A stretch of 64,000 nt of DNA from Fusobacterium necrophorum subsp. necrophorum (GTDB lineage Bacteria > Fusobacteriota > Fusobacteriia > Fusobacteriales > Fusobacteriaceae). Location: positions 2,232,001 to 2,296,000 of the forward strand of contig NZ_CP034842.1 in NCBI RefSeq assembly GCF_004006635.1. The letters are read 5' to 3'. Every line of letters starts with the position of its first letter. Positions within the stretch are counted from its first letter, which is position 1. This document shows, piece by piece, positions 32,744 to 41,732 of this stretch. The notes under the pieces are model-generated. The model saw only the letters and a list, made by a program, of their open reading frames with translations. It was not told the origin of the DNA and ran no database searches. The translations under genes and the position numbers were made by a program.

Positions 32744-35700
32744 ATGGAAGTAAGAAATAAAAAATATATCAGTCTTTTTGCTTATCTTTTGGTATCTCAT
32801 TTGGCTTTTTCAATGGAAGCACAAATTGTGCAAAATGGAGAGAAACAAACAGTAGGAAGTGAACAAGTGACTTTAACCCATGATTTTACAGAGATGGAAA
32901 AGGTAAAATCAGAATTTATAAAATTTTTAGAAAATTTAGTCAAAGAAGGAAAATTAAAAGAGATGCCCGATGTGGGAACAGCTCCTTTCATATATCTTCA
33001 GGCTGGAGAAAAAGCTTTAGCAAAAACAGGAATTATTTTTGATTTTAAAACAGAAGAGGACGATAAGAAGCCATCTCTTTTAAAAGAGAAAAAAATAACC
33101 ATTGAAAACGGTTTTTTGGAAGTAACAGGAAATCCATGGAGCTATATAACAGGAAAACGAGAGGCAATAATAGAAAATTCTAAAATTTTACTGAAGAAGA
33201 ATAGAGATTATCCAGAGTATTATCCAGCATCTGATGATTTTTTAGGAAAATATTATTATCCATTTATTTCTAATGGAAAGAAACAGCAGATAGAGGATAT
33301 AAAAACAGAAAAATATATAACAGATAACAGAAAAAATCCTGTAAGGATTATCAACTCCTTATTAAAATTAAAAAATTCTGAACTTACAATACAGACAAAA
33401 TCTGATGTTCTAGTAAAGAATGTTCTAGGACCTGTCCCAGAAATTACCAATCAAGAATTTTTAGGACCAAGGACGGGCTTACACCTTGTAAGAGATGGTG
33501 TAAAATTGGAGGAAGGAAAATATGATTTATCAGTAGAAGGAGATATTTATATTTCTGGGGAACTCCATAAGTTATTTTCTTTTAAAACTTATACCAAGGA
33601 ATCTTTATTGAAATGGAAAGAAAATCGTTTTAAAAAAGGAATTGGAACTCCATTATTCGAATTGGGGGAAAATGCGAAAATAAAAGCTAAAAAATTTTCT
33701 GCAGAAGCGGACGAATTTTACAATTTAATTGCAGTAAAAACAAGCCCGGAATTAATTGGAATTACTCACAATCCTAAAGAAGATGAGATGATAGTTTTTC
33801 GAAATAATTCGGAAGCAGAATTTGAAAATTTTAATGCTAGAACTGTAAATATAAAATTTGAGGGAGGAAGAATAAGTTTAAAAAATGAGGAAGAAAGTCC
33901 TTTTATCTCTGCTCTTTCTCAACTTCAAGGGAAAGGAATTTTTCTTATTGAAGGACCGTCTATTTTACGAGAAGGACAAGCACAAGGAGATTTTATAGAT
34001 AAATATTCTGTTTATACCATTCTTGAGTTGTTACCAGAATCAAAAATAGATGTTTCTTATATTAAGGATGCTTATCGTTCAACTTGGGCACATTCAGTAA
34101 CTTCAGTAAAAGATGAAGCTCTTAAAGCAGGAGAATATAAATTTACTTTGGATAAAGATACAAAAACTTATTTAGGATATTCATCCAGAAAAAATTATGA
34201 AACAATCAAAAATGATCCTAATTCCAATTTGGCAAAAGGAATTGATGTGAATCACACTTCAGATGCCGATATGCATTTTAAGGAAAACAGTGATTTATAC
34301 TTGTTTCGAGAAAAATATAAAGATGATACCTTGGTTAAAAATGGAGAAATTACGGATGAAAAGGATGAACAAGGAAACTTATCTGAATTTACGGGTCGTT
34401 TGACGTTTGACTCCAACTCTCGAATTCATCTTCGTAGTAATTTGAAAGAGGAAATTTCCGACCAATTGATTGCGACTCATTATCCTATTTTAGGAGAAGG
34501 AGCGGTTCTTCATTTGGACAATAAAGGAGAAAGTTCTTATACAGGACAGGAAAAAATAGTATTAGTGAAAGCAAATAAGGGAACAAGCTCTAAAACAAAA
34601 TTCAGTTTGCAGGGTGGAAAAGTAATGTTAGGAGACTTTGACTATCATTTGTATGAAAGATTGACAGAAGAGGGAAAAGAATACTATCTAGCTCATGGAG
34701 TTGTAGAAGGAGTCTTGCCGGAAAAAGTAACTCCAAAGAAATTTATTTCTGAAATTACCAATATCGGTGATTTTATTTCTGTCGGTCCTACTTCCACCGG
34801 AGAAACGGTGAAAGATAAAAAAATAAAAGCGGAAACCACACAAGAGGAATATGCAATCAGTTATCATGGAGATAGTCAATTTGAAAATTCTCAACTGGCT
34901 GCACTTGGGGGAAAAGGAATCTTATCCACGAATGCAAAACTTAGTTTAATAAATTCTTCTTTGATGTCAAATCAAGGATTGGCTTTGGAGGGAACAGAGG
35001 AAAAAGAATTACTGACAGTGGATAAAGGGAGTTCTTTGCTTTTAGAAAATTCTACAGGAGGGGCAGCTCTTTCGATAAAGAATGCAAAAGTTCGTCTGAA
35101 TGATGTAAAGAAAGCGACTTTAAGAGGAAGTTATGCAATTTATTCCAATGGAGGAAATATTTCAGGAAGCGGACTTTTTGATATTGATGGAAATATTTAT
35201 CACAAAGGAAAGGGAGGCATCAATCTGACTTTAGAAAAAGGTTCCCTTGTAAATGCTTCCATGATTGATATTGCCGGAAATACAGAAAGTAGTAAATTGC
35301 ATTTGAAAGATGGAAGTAACATGTTTGTCAAGAATTATTCCAATGCGAATATGATATTTGAAAAAGGAAGTCAACTTCATTTGTACTTAAAAGAAGAAGC
35401 GGATCAAAAATTGGATATCTTACAGCAAGGAAATCGGGTGATTTTTACAGAACCAATTAACTTTAGTAATACGGATATTTATTTTAGAACGAATATGGAT
35501 AAAGAAGAATCCGACCGATTGGAATTGCTTTCCACCTTGACAGGAACCGGAGCTAACTTGCATTTGAATAACCATGCGGAAGCAGACATGCCTTCTGGAG
35601 GAAAGGAAGTGGATTTGGTCATTGCAAAAACTCCGGAAAACTTCAAATGGAACTTGGCAAATCCGGTAGAAGTGGGGGGATATTTCTATAATGCAAGCTT

Positions 35701-36682
35701 AAAGAAAAAATCCAATGGATTAGGGAGTGATATTATTTCCATTACTGTTGGAGATTCCGGAACGAGAAAAGCCACTCTATCTTCTACTGCCAAAGGAGTG
35801 ATTTCCAATACCGTTTCGGATTATATCATGCATCATTCTTTGCAAGATAGTATTTTCGATAGTCTGTATTCCAATGATTATTCTTCGGAAAGATCACATT
35901 CTATTTGGGCAAAAACAAGTGCGGATACTTTTGAAACAAAAGATTATGGTATGAAAAATGAAGCAAATACGATCTTAGTTGGAATGGATCGAGCTTTGAA
36001 TGCCGAAGAAGGATTGTATGGAGGATTCTTTGCCGGAAACCTTCATAATACGAAAAAGATTTCCTCTTCTTCCGGAAAAGGTTCCTTCCAAGGATTTACC
36101 GGAGGACTTTACTTGTCTTATCGTGGATATTTGGGATTTGGAGATGCTTTTGTTGCCTATACAACAGGAAAATCGAAATACAATGTCTTAGATACAGCTT
36201 CGGATACCGTAACGAATGACAGAAATTCCAAACATTTGGGAGCAGGACTTCGATTCGGAAGACAATTCTTTATGGACAGTGGAGAGCATTTTTATCTGGA
36301 ACCAAGTGCTAAAATTACCTATGGAAGATTACAAGGGGAAAGTTCCGAGGCAAGCAACGGATTGCTGACCAAGGTAGATGCGATTAAATCATGGACGACA
36401 GGTGCTTATGCGAGAGCGGGATACCAAAATCAATTTGCTTTTGGAAAAATCAATTCTTATGCGAAAATAGGAGTGACCCAAGAGATTTTAGGAAAATATA
36501 ATGTTCGTTTGAACCAAAATGGAGTAGAACAAATAAAATTGGATGGAAACACGATGAATTATGGACTAGGTTGTGAATATACGATAGGAAACAACACGCT
36601 TTCTCTGGATTTTGATGTGAAACATTCTCCGGTATTAAAGAATCATTACAAAGTATCTGTAGGCTACCAATACAAATTTTAA
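32744..36682 (+). CDS. Autotransporter (type V secretion), large passenger of unknown function
   Basis: 1312 residues. A signal peptide (YISLFAYLLVSHLAFSMEA) is followed by a long passenger (about 27-1030). Its first half is charged; the second half is repeat-like with many Gly/Asn/Ser turns, as in beta-helical passengers. The C-terminal ~280 residues (SIWAKTSADTFETKDYG, GLYGGFFAGNLHNT, then SVGYQYKF) form the autotransporter barrel ending in Phe. No protease triad or RGD motif was noticed. The start is 15 bases after the TonB receptor stop, with GAGGGAGG upstream, so the two genes are probably one operon and it may be affected by the receptor's phase switch. A terminator follows. Confidence 0.9.
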   Translation: MEVRNKKYISLFAYLLVSHLAFSMEAQIVQNGEKQTVGSEQVTLTHDFTEMEKVKSEFIKFLENLVKEGKLKEMPDVGTAPFIYLQAGEKALAKTGIIFDFKTEEDDKKPSLLKEKKITIENGFLEVTGNPWSYITGKREAIIENSKILLKKNRDYPEYYPASDDFLGKYYYPFISNGKKQQIEDIKTEKYITDNRKNPVRIINSLLKLKNSELTIQTKSDVLVKNVLGPVPEITNQEFLGPRTGLHLVRDGVKLEEGKYDLSVEGDIYISGELHKLFSFKTYTKESLLKWKENRFKKGIGTPLFELGENAKIKAKKFSAEADEFYNLIAVKTSPELIGITHNPKEDEMIVFRNNSEAEFENFNARTVNIKFEGGRISLKNEEESPFISALSQLQGKGIFLIEGPSILREGQAQGDFIDKYSVYTILELLPESKIDVSYIKDAYRSTWAHSVTSVKDEALKAGEYKFTLDKDTKTYLGYSSRKNYETIKNDPNSNLAKGIDVNHTSDADMHFKENSDLYLFREKYKDDTLVKNGEITDEKDEQGNLSEFTGRLTFDSNSRIHLRSNLKEEISDQLIATHYPILGEGAVLHLDNKGESSYTGQEKIVLVKANKGTSSKTKFSLQGGKVMLGDFDYHLYERLTEEGKEYYLAHGVVEGVLPEKVTPKKFISEITNIGDFISVGPTSTGETVKDKKIKAETTQEEYAISYHGDSQFENSQLAALGGKGILSTNAKLSLINSSLMSNQGLALEGTEEKELLTVDKGSSLLLENSTGGAALSIKNAKVRLNDVKKATLRGSYAIYSNGGNISGSGLFDIDGNIYHKGKGGINLTLEKGSLVNASMIDIAGNTESSKLHLKDGSNMFVKNYSNANMIFEKGSQLHLYLKEEADQKLDILQQGNRVIFTEPINFSNTDIYFRTNMDKEESDRLELLSTLTGTGANLHLNNHAEADMPSGGKEVDLVIAKTPENFKWNLANPVEVGGYFYNASLKKKSNGLGSDIISITVGDSGTRKATLSSTAKGVISNTVSDYIMHHSLQDSIFDSLYSNDYSSERSHSIWAKTSADTFETKDYGMKNEANTILVGMDRALNAEEGLYGGFFAGNLHNTKKISSSSGKGSFQGFTGGLYLSYRGYLGFGDAFVAYTTGKSKYNVLDTASDTVTNDRNSKHLGAGLRFGRQFFMDSGEHFYLEPSAKITYGRLQGESSEASNGLLTKVDAIKSWTTGAYARAGYQNQFAFGKINSYAKIGVTQEILGKYNVRLNQNGVEQIKLDGNTMNYGLGCEYTIGNNTLSLDFDVKHSPVLKNHYKVSVGYQYKF

Positions 36683-36726
36683 AGAATTTGACAATAAAAA
36701 TTTCCTTTTATATTAAATAAGTAATA

Positions 36727-36769
36727 AAAGAGAGGACAATCTATTTTGATGCTTGTCCTTTCTTTTTTT
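36727..36769 (+). terminator. Intrinsic terminator after the autotransporter
   Basis: AAAGAGAGGACAA pairs with TTGTCCTTTCTTT (one G-U) at 36727-36739 and 36753-36765, followed by TTTT. Confidence 0.82.
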
Positions 36770-36844
36770 GTATTCACAAGCATTTTATGCATGATTATGA
36801 TGTTGTCTGCGATAGTTTATGGGATTGTTCAAATACTTAATAAT

Positions 36845-37642
36845 TTAAGAAAGATTGAAATTATCATTTGAAAAACCATGATCCAAAGGACCGTTTCCTT
36901 TTCCTAAATTCAACATGGAACGAAGAGCGGATGAGAGATAGTCCTTGGAACGTTGAACGGAATCTTTTAAAGAATATCCTTTCGCAAGATGACTGGCAAT
37001 GGCACTGGATAGGGTACAACCCGTTCCATGGGTATTGGGATTGTCTATTTTTTCTCCATAGAACCATGTATAAGTTCCCTTTTCAAAAAGTAAATCATTA
37101 GCAGTATTTCTTTGATGTCCCCCTTTACACAAGACAGAACAGTGATATGTTTCTGCAATTTTTTTGGCAGCTTTTTCCATATCTTCTTCGCTTTGAATGG
37201 AAATTCCCGATAGAATTTCCGCTTCCGGAATATTTGGAGTGATAAGTGTCGCCAAAGGAAATAAAACATTTTGTAAATCTTTAATGGCGTCATCACGAAG
37301 AAGAGGACTTCCACTCGTAGATAGCATAACAGGATCCAGTACTATTTTTTTTGCCTCGTACTTTTTTAATATGTTAGCTATTTTTCGAATGCTAGAAGAG
37401 GAAGAAAGCATTCCTATTTTGATGGCATTCGGATAAATATCTTGAAAAATACTTTCCAACTGTTTTTCTACAAATTCAGTCGGTACTTCGAGAATAGCAT
37501 TTACTCCGAGAGTATTTTGAGCTGTTAGGGCAGTGATAACCGTCATGCCATATACGCCATTTGCCAACATCGTTTTGATATCCGCTTGAATTCCCGCACC
37601 GCCGCTGCAATCACTGCCTGCAATGCTCAATACCGTCTTCAT
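36845..37642 (-). CDS. thiD: Hydroxymethylpyrimidine/phosphomethylpyrimidine kinase ThiD
   Basis: About 265 residues, ribokinase fold. The start SIAGSDCSGGAGIQADIKTM, the LDPVMLSTSG segment and the C-terminal anion hole NTHGTGCTLSSAIAS match ThiD. It phosphorylates HMP to HMP-PP for thiamine synthesis. I chose ATG 37642: GGGAGG lies 7 bases before it and its ATGA overlaps the thiE stop. A longer in-frame ATG at 37657 would absorb that Shine-Dalgarno. It is the last gene of the thi operon. Confidence 0.95.
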   Translation of the reverse strand: MKTVLSIAGSDCSGGAGIQADIKTMLANGVYGMTVITALTAQNTLGVNAILEVPTEFVEKQLESIFQDIYPNAIKIGMLSSSSSIRKIANILKKYEAKKIVLDPVMLSTSGSPLLRDDAIKDLQNVLFPLATLITPNIPEAEILSGISIQSEEDMEKAAKKIAETYHCSVLCKGGHQRNTANDLLFEKGTYTWFYGEKIDNPNTHGTGCTLSSAIASHLAKGYSLKDSVQRSKDYLSSALRSMLNLGKGNGPLDHGFSNDNFNLS

Positions 37643-38277
37643 TGTGTTTCCTCCCATTGTTTATAAAGTTTTTTTACTGTTTTCGTGATATTTTCCGCTC
37701 CAACAATGCCACTTACCATACAAAATCGAGAAACGTTTCGTGTTAAAATTTCCTGCAAATTATGTTCATGAATTCCTCCAATGGCAACAAAAGGCAAAGA
37801 TAAATTTTTGATGGCAAAATCCAAATATTCCAGACCTACAGCTTTGGTATCTTTGGTTGTGGTAGGAAAAATGGGTCCTACCCCGATATAATCCACATTT
37901 TCATTCTGAAAAGCTTCTAAACCTTGTTTTGGAGAATGGGTGGAAAGTCCGATAATTTTATCGGGACCGAGTAAGGATCGTACTTCCTCCACAGGATAAT
38001 CATCTTGCCCGATATGGACTCCATCAGCATCCACTAAAAGAGCTAAATCCACATGATCATTGACAATAAAAAGGACCTTGTTTTCTTTACAAAGTTTTGC
38101 AATTTCTTTTGCTTCCTGATATTTTTCCCGCATGGATTTTATTTTATCCCGATATTGAATGATACGAATGCCGCCTTCTATCATTGCTTTCACACATTCT
38201 AAGTTTGATTTTCCATGTGAAAAATTATCTCCGGTAATTCCATAAATCCCTTTCGGAATTTCAATTCGTTTTCTCAA
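37639..38277 (-). CDS. thiE: Thiamine phosphate synthase ThiE
   Basis: 212 residues, a TIM barrel. Family motifs are IQYRDK, FIVNDHVDLALLVDADGVHIGQDD, then IGLSTHSPKQ, DYIGVGPIFPTTTK and VAIGGIHEHN. It joins HMP-PP and the thiazole phosphate to form thiamine phosphate. The start overlaps thiF by 17 bases and the stop overlaps thiD (ATGA), so the operon is translationally coupled. Confidence 0.96.
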   Translation of the reverse strand: MRKRIEIPKGIYGITGDNFSHGKSNLECVKAMIEGGIRIIQYRDKIKSMREKYQEAKEIAKLCKENKVLFIVNDHVDLALLVDADGVHIGQDDYPVEEVRSLLGPDKIIGLSTHSPKQGLEAFQNENVDYIGVGPIFPTTTKDTKAVGLEYLDFAIKNLSLPFVAIGGIHEHNLQEILTRNVSRFCMVSGIVGAENITKTVKKLYKQWEETQ

Positions 38278-38809
38278 AATAACCTCCTAAGTCCAAAACT
38301 ATTTTTGTCATCATAGCAGCTACCATATTCACTTTATGGGAATAGGTAGGAAAGGTTTCAATTCCTTTTGTAAAATCGCCTACAATATATAAGTAGGGAT
38401 TCAATTTTTTGATTTGTAGGTGTTCTATATCATAATCGGCAATGCCGGAAGCAGCGATAATCGGTTTTCCTGTTTGCATTATTTCTTCGATGAGTATGGA
38501 TTTATATTCTTTTCGGTCAAAGGCTTCAATCACGATATCACAATCTTGAAAAAAACGTAAGATATTTTCTTTTTCAAAACGAATGACCTCTGCTTGGATT
38601 ATGGCTTTGGGGTTGATTTGTAGTAGATTTTCCCGTAAGCAGAGAGACTTGGATTTTCCTATTTGGGAATAAAAAAAGAATTGACGATTTAAGTTAGAGG
38701 CTTCCACAATATCGAAATCTCCAAACTTAAATTCTGAAATCCCGCTTCGTATTAAATGATAAGCAACATTGGAACCGATTCCGCCGCAACCGGCAATTCC
38801 TATCTTCAT
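38261..38809 (-). CDS. thiF: ThiS adenylyltransferase ThiF (short form)
   Basis: About 182 residues, single Rossmann domain with GIAGCGGIGSNVAYHLIRSG and DFDIVEASNLNRQFFF, the nucleotide-binding part of the MoeB/ThiF fold. It adenylates the C-terminal glycine of ThiS. The short form lacks the extra C-terminal part of E. coli ThiF and its zinc Cys pairs, as is common in anaerobes. ATG 38809 overlaps the thiH stop as ATGA, with GGGAGA upstream; a TTG at 38824 is the alternative. Confidence 0.92.
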   Translation of the reverse strand: MKIGIAGCGGIGSNVAYHLIRSGISEFKFGDFDIVEASNLNRQFFFYSQIGKSKSLCLRENLLQINPKAIIQAEVIRFEKENILRFFQDCDIVIEAFDRKEYKSILIEEIMQTGKPIIAASGIADYDIEHLQIKKLNPYLYIVGDFTKGIETFPTYSHKVNMVAAMMTKIVLDLGGYFEKTN

Positions 38810-39912
38810 AGTAAATTCTCCCAATCTTTATAAATGACTTGGAGTCCTTGTTTTTCTATGGCTGCCACTGTCTCTTCCACAGAACGGGCGTCGCTGATTT
38901 CAAATTGAGCCGTAGAAGCATCTTGATTGGTATATCCTCCTACATCGGTTTTAGAACCGGCAGAAATTCTTGTTACTCCTAAAGAAAGAAGATGATCTCG
39001 AAATTCCGGAATTTCTCGAGTAGATACGCTTACATCCGCCTTAGGTTGAAAAATTCGATAGGCCGTTAAAAACTGTACGAAGTGAATATCGTCCAAAGGA
39101 TGATCCGGTTGATAACCTCCTTCTGCGGGATTGATTCGAGGGAGGGAAATTCCAAAAGTAGTATTGGGATAATGATGAATCAAATATTGTAAATGAAGTC
39201 CCGCAAAAAAAGCTTCTTCCCGAATATCACTCAAACCGAATAAAGCTCCGATTCCTACTGTTCTAAGTCCGGCTTTTGCAGCACGTTCCGGAGTTCCCAA
39301 GCGAAATTGATAATTTTTCTTCTTTCCATAGAGATGAACCCTATCATAGACTTTTTCATCATAGGTTTCTTGATAAATGGTCATTCCGTCCAAGCCTACT
39401 TCTTTTAATTCTGCATATTCTTTCATCTCTAGAGGCATAACTTCCACAGAAACGGAGGAAAAATATTTTTTTAAAATAGATACTCCCTGTTTGATATATT
39501 CCAAAGTAGATAAGTCTTTGACTTCTCCGGTTAATAAAATAATATGTTCGATTTTTGTTTTTGCAATTTCTTTGGCTTCCTGCTCAATTTCTTCCAAAGT
39601 CATATGTCGTCTGTGAATATTATTTTTCATAGAGAAACCGCAGTAGGTGCAACCGTTGCTGCAATAGTTGGAAACATAGATAGGAATGTATAGACAGATG
39701 ACATTTCCAAAATGTTGCAGTTTTAAATCATGAGCCCTTTGAGCCATTTTTTCCAAATGTTTTGTTGCCATAGGAGACAATAAATTTAACAAGTCATATT
39801 CAGAAAGTTTTTCTTTTTTAATACTTTGTAATACATCTTCTTCTGTTACTTGTGTAAAGTAAGAAGAGAAGTCGAAAGAATTCCATTTCTTTTTTTCGTC
39901 GTAAAAGCTCAT
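38806..39912 (-). CDS. thiH: 2-iminoacetate synthase ThiH
   Basis: 368 residues, radical-SAM enzyme. The CxxxCxxC cluster lies in [16 protein letters not shown] at about 80, with a C-terminal BATS-type region. ThiH splits tyrosine to give dehydroglycine for the thiazole ring, an oxygen-sensitive route in place of glycine oxidase (ThiO). It overlaps thiG and thiF by the ATGA motif at both ends. Confidence 0.95.
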   Translation of the reverse strand: MSFYDEKKKWNSFDFSSYFTQVTEEDVLQSIKKEKLSEYDLLNLLSPMATKHLEKMAQRAHDLKLQHFGNVICLYIPIYVSNYCSNGCTYCGFSMKNNIHRRHMTLEEIEQEAKEIAKTKIEHIILLTGEVKDLSTLEYIKQGVSILKKYFSSVSVEVMPLEMKEYAELKEVGLDGMTIYQETYDEKVYDRVHLYGKKKNYQFRLGTPERAAKAGLRTVGIGALFGLSDIREEAFFAGLHLQYLIHHYPNTTFGISLPRINPAEGGYQPDHPLDDIHFVQFLTAYRIFQPKADVSVSTREIPEFRDHLLSLGVTRISAGSKTDVGGYTNQDASTAQFEISDARSVEETVAAIEKQGLQVIYKDWENLL

Positions 39913-40688
39913 GCTTTGTCACCTCGAAATAAAAAATCGGTCAGAGGAGAAGAAGCCTGTGCATATTTTGAAGTGGAAGCCAGTTTGGCAAGATATGCCA
40001 TTCGTCCGGCTTTCACAGCCATAGAAAAAGCTTTTCCCATCATAACAGGATCTTCCGCCGTTGCAATGGCAGTATTGACTAAGACGGCATCTACACCCAT
40101 TTCCATAGCTTCTGCAGCTTGAGAGGGAGTTCCGATTCCCGCATCTACAATCAGCGGAACTCTTTTATTTTCATTTAAAATTTCTAAAAAAGGCTTTGTA
40201 AGAAGTCCTTTGTTGGAACCGATCGGAGCTCCCAAAGGCATAACGGCAGCAGCACCGGCGTCTTCCAGAGCTTTTGCCGCATAGATATCAGGATACATAT
40301 AAGGGAGAACAATAAATCCCTCCTCTGCCAAAAATTTCGTTGCTTTTATGGTTTCTTCATTATTTGGTAATAAATAGTTCATATCATTGATGATTTCAAT
40401 TTTAATAAAATTTCCACAACCTGCTTCTCTTGCTATCATGGCAATTTTAATTGCTTCTTTGGCATCTCTTGCTCCGGAAGTATTTGGCAATAAGCTAATG
40501 TGTTTCGGAATATAATTCAAAATATTTTCTTGAGGATTTTGGAAATTGACTCGTCGAAGAGCCATAGTAATCATTTCCGATTCACTGCTTTCGAGCATCG
40601 GCTCAATTAATTTTTTATCTCGAAATTTTCCTGTTCCCGTCAGTAAACGACTGTTAAAAATCTTGCCCTGTAATTTTAGTTGATCCAT
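39909..40688 (-). CDS. thiG: Thiazole synthase ThiG
   Basis: About 259 residues, TIM barrel. Motifs are [28 protein letters not shown], then [32 protein letters not shown] and VLVNTAIA. It builds the thiazole phosphate from ThiS-thiocarboxylate, dehydroglycine and deoxyxylulose phosphate. I chose ATG 40688, with AAGGAG 9 bases upstream; a longer in-frame ATG at 40730 would overlap thiS. The stop overlaps thiH (ATGA). Confidence 0.96.
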   Translation of the reverse strand: MDQLKLQGKIFNSRLLTGTGKFRDKKLIEPMLESSESEMITMALRRVNFQNPQENILNYIPKHISLLPNTSGARDAKEAIKIAMIAREAGCGNFIKIEIINDMNYLLPNNEETIKATKFLAEEGFIVLPYMYPDIYAAKALEDAGAAAVMPLGAPIGSNKGLLTKPFLEILNENKRVPLIVDAGIGTPSQAAEAMEMGVDAVLVNTAIATAEDPVMMGKAFSMAVKAGRMAYLAKLASTSKYAQASSPLTDFLFRGDKA

Positions 40689-40713
40689 CACACCTACTCC
40701 TTTTTCTCCATGT

Positions 40714-40926
40714 TTATCCGCCTGATACAAAAGATACTATCTCAATATTTGCCGAGTCTTCCGGAATGCTTTCTTTCCAATTGTCCCTTGGAATTAGAAC
40801 TTCATTTACCAATACAATCGCTCCTGCAAGAGAGATATTATTTTCGATACTCAGGTTTTTTAGCAATGTTAGAATATTCATATTTTCCGGAATTTCTCTG
40901 TCAAGACCATTTATTGTCACTTTCAT
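40714..40926 (-). CDS. thiS: Sulfur carrier protein ThiS
   Basis: 70 residues with a ubiquitin-like fold ([16 protein letters not shown]) and the essential C-terminal GG (FVSGG) that is adenylated and thiocarboxylated. It is the first gene of the operon, 36 bases after the riboswitch terminator. Order thiS-G-H-F-E-D; no thiC is present, so HMP must come from elsewhere or from uptake. Confidence 0.95.
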   Translation of the reverse strand: MKVTINGLDREIPENMNILTLLKNLSIENNISLAGAIVLVNEVLIPRDNWKESIPEDSANIEIVSFVSGG

Positions 40927-40953
40927 CTTTCCACCTCTCTTTCATTCTGGAAT

Positions 40954-40981
40954 AAAAAAAAGCTCTAATAAAAACTAGAGC
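40954..40981 (-). terminator. Terminator of the TPP riboswitch
   Basis: On the minus strand GCTCTA pairs with TAGAGC (40976-40981 and 40962-40967), followed by eight T. It lies between the aptamer and thiS, so TPP binding would favour termination. Confidence 0.85.
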
Positions 40982-40998
40982 CTATAAATACATAAAAA

Positions 40999-41083
40999 AT
41001 TACTTCCTTTCGCTGGCATTATCCAGTTCAAGTAATAAGAGTCGGATTGTTTCCCTCTCAGCCATGATAGCTCCTCTAGTAAT
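40999..41083 (-). ncRNA. TPP (thiamine pyrophosphate) riboswitch
   Basis: On the minus strand: P1 strands ATTACT and AGTAAT at the ends (41078-41083 and 40999-41004), the conserved GGAGC, CTGAGAGGG and the pyrophosphate-side loop CTGGATAATGCCAGCGAA (about 41009-41026). A terminator follows. It controls the thi operon; rising TPP should stop transcription before thiS. Confidence 0.95.
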
Positions 41084-41095
41084 GAAATATTCTAT

Positions 41096-41560
41096 TCAAT
41101 TGTCAATTTCATTGTATAGCTTTTTCAAAAACTTGTCAAGTTCCGTTTCACAAAAAATCCGAATTCCTTCTTTTTCTAAGAGAGCTGCTGTCAAGCCGTT
41201 TCCTGTTATCAGTTTTTTGCTGAAACTTCCGTCATAAATTTGTCCAAAGCCGCAGGAAGGACTTTTTGCTTTGAGGAGAGCTGTTTTAATATTCCATTGC
41301 TTTGCAAGCTTTAAACTTTTCTCCGCCCCTTCTTGAAATTCTCGGGTGCAGTCTTTTCCTTCTTTTGACATTACTTTATTTCCTTGAATTTCACAAGGAC
41401 AACGAGGAGTTGACAAGCCTCCTAATTGCTCCGGACAGATAGGAACGAAGTCAAATTGTTGTTGTAAAAGATTGAGACTTTCTATTTTATTATCTCTGCC
41501 GTCATAGCGACAGGGAATGCCAAGCAGACAGGCACTGATAAGAATTTTTTCTTTTTCCAT
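41096..41560 (-). CDS. DUF523 family protein (YbbK-like)
   Basis: 154 residues. LISACLLGIPCRYDGR at the start, then PICPEQLGGLSTPR and LKAKSPSCGFGQIYDG match DUF523. Conserved cysteines suggest metal or cluster binding; the function is unknown. It is on the same strand as the thi operon, and the strong thi promoter lies inside its last codons, so the two are separate units despite a gap of only 12 bases to the aptamer. Confidence 0.88.
   Translation of the reverse strand: MEKEKILISACLLGIPCRYDGRDNKIESLNLLQQQFDFVPICPEQLGGLSTPRCPCEIQGNKVMSKEGKDCTREFQEGAEKSLKLAKQWNIKTALLKAKSPSCGFGQIYDGSFSKKLITGNGLTAALLEKEGIRIFCETELDKFLKKLYNEIDN
41111..41139 (-). promoter_or_regulatory. Sigma-70 promoter of the thi operon
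   Basis: Minus-strand TTGACA (41134-41139), 17-base spacer, TACAAT (41111-41116). It lies inside the 3' end of the DUF523 gene and starts transcription about 20 bases before the TPP aptamer. Confidence 0.85.
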
Positions 41561-41658
41561 ACGAAACTCCTATTTCTTTTTCATATAGTATATCCGATTT
41601 TTAGGAAAGAAGCAAACAAAATGCAGGGAAAAGTTTTTGAGAAAAGTCAAGGAAAATA

Positions 41659-41667
41659 TGCTATAAT
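41659..41667 (+). promoter_or_regulatory. Extended -10 promoter of smc
   Basis: TGCTATAAT, about 66 bases before the start codon. TTGAGA at 41637 is 19 bases upstream, a weak -35. Confidence 0.55.
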
Positions 41668-41732
41668 AAAATGTAAAATTACAAGCTTATTTCAAGAAAA
41701 ATAAAAAATAGAAGAGAATTTAGGAGAGAAAA

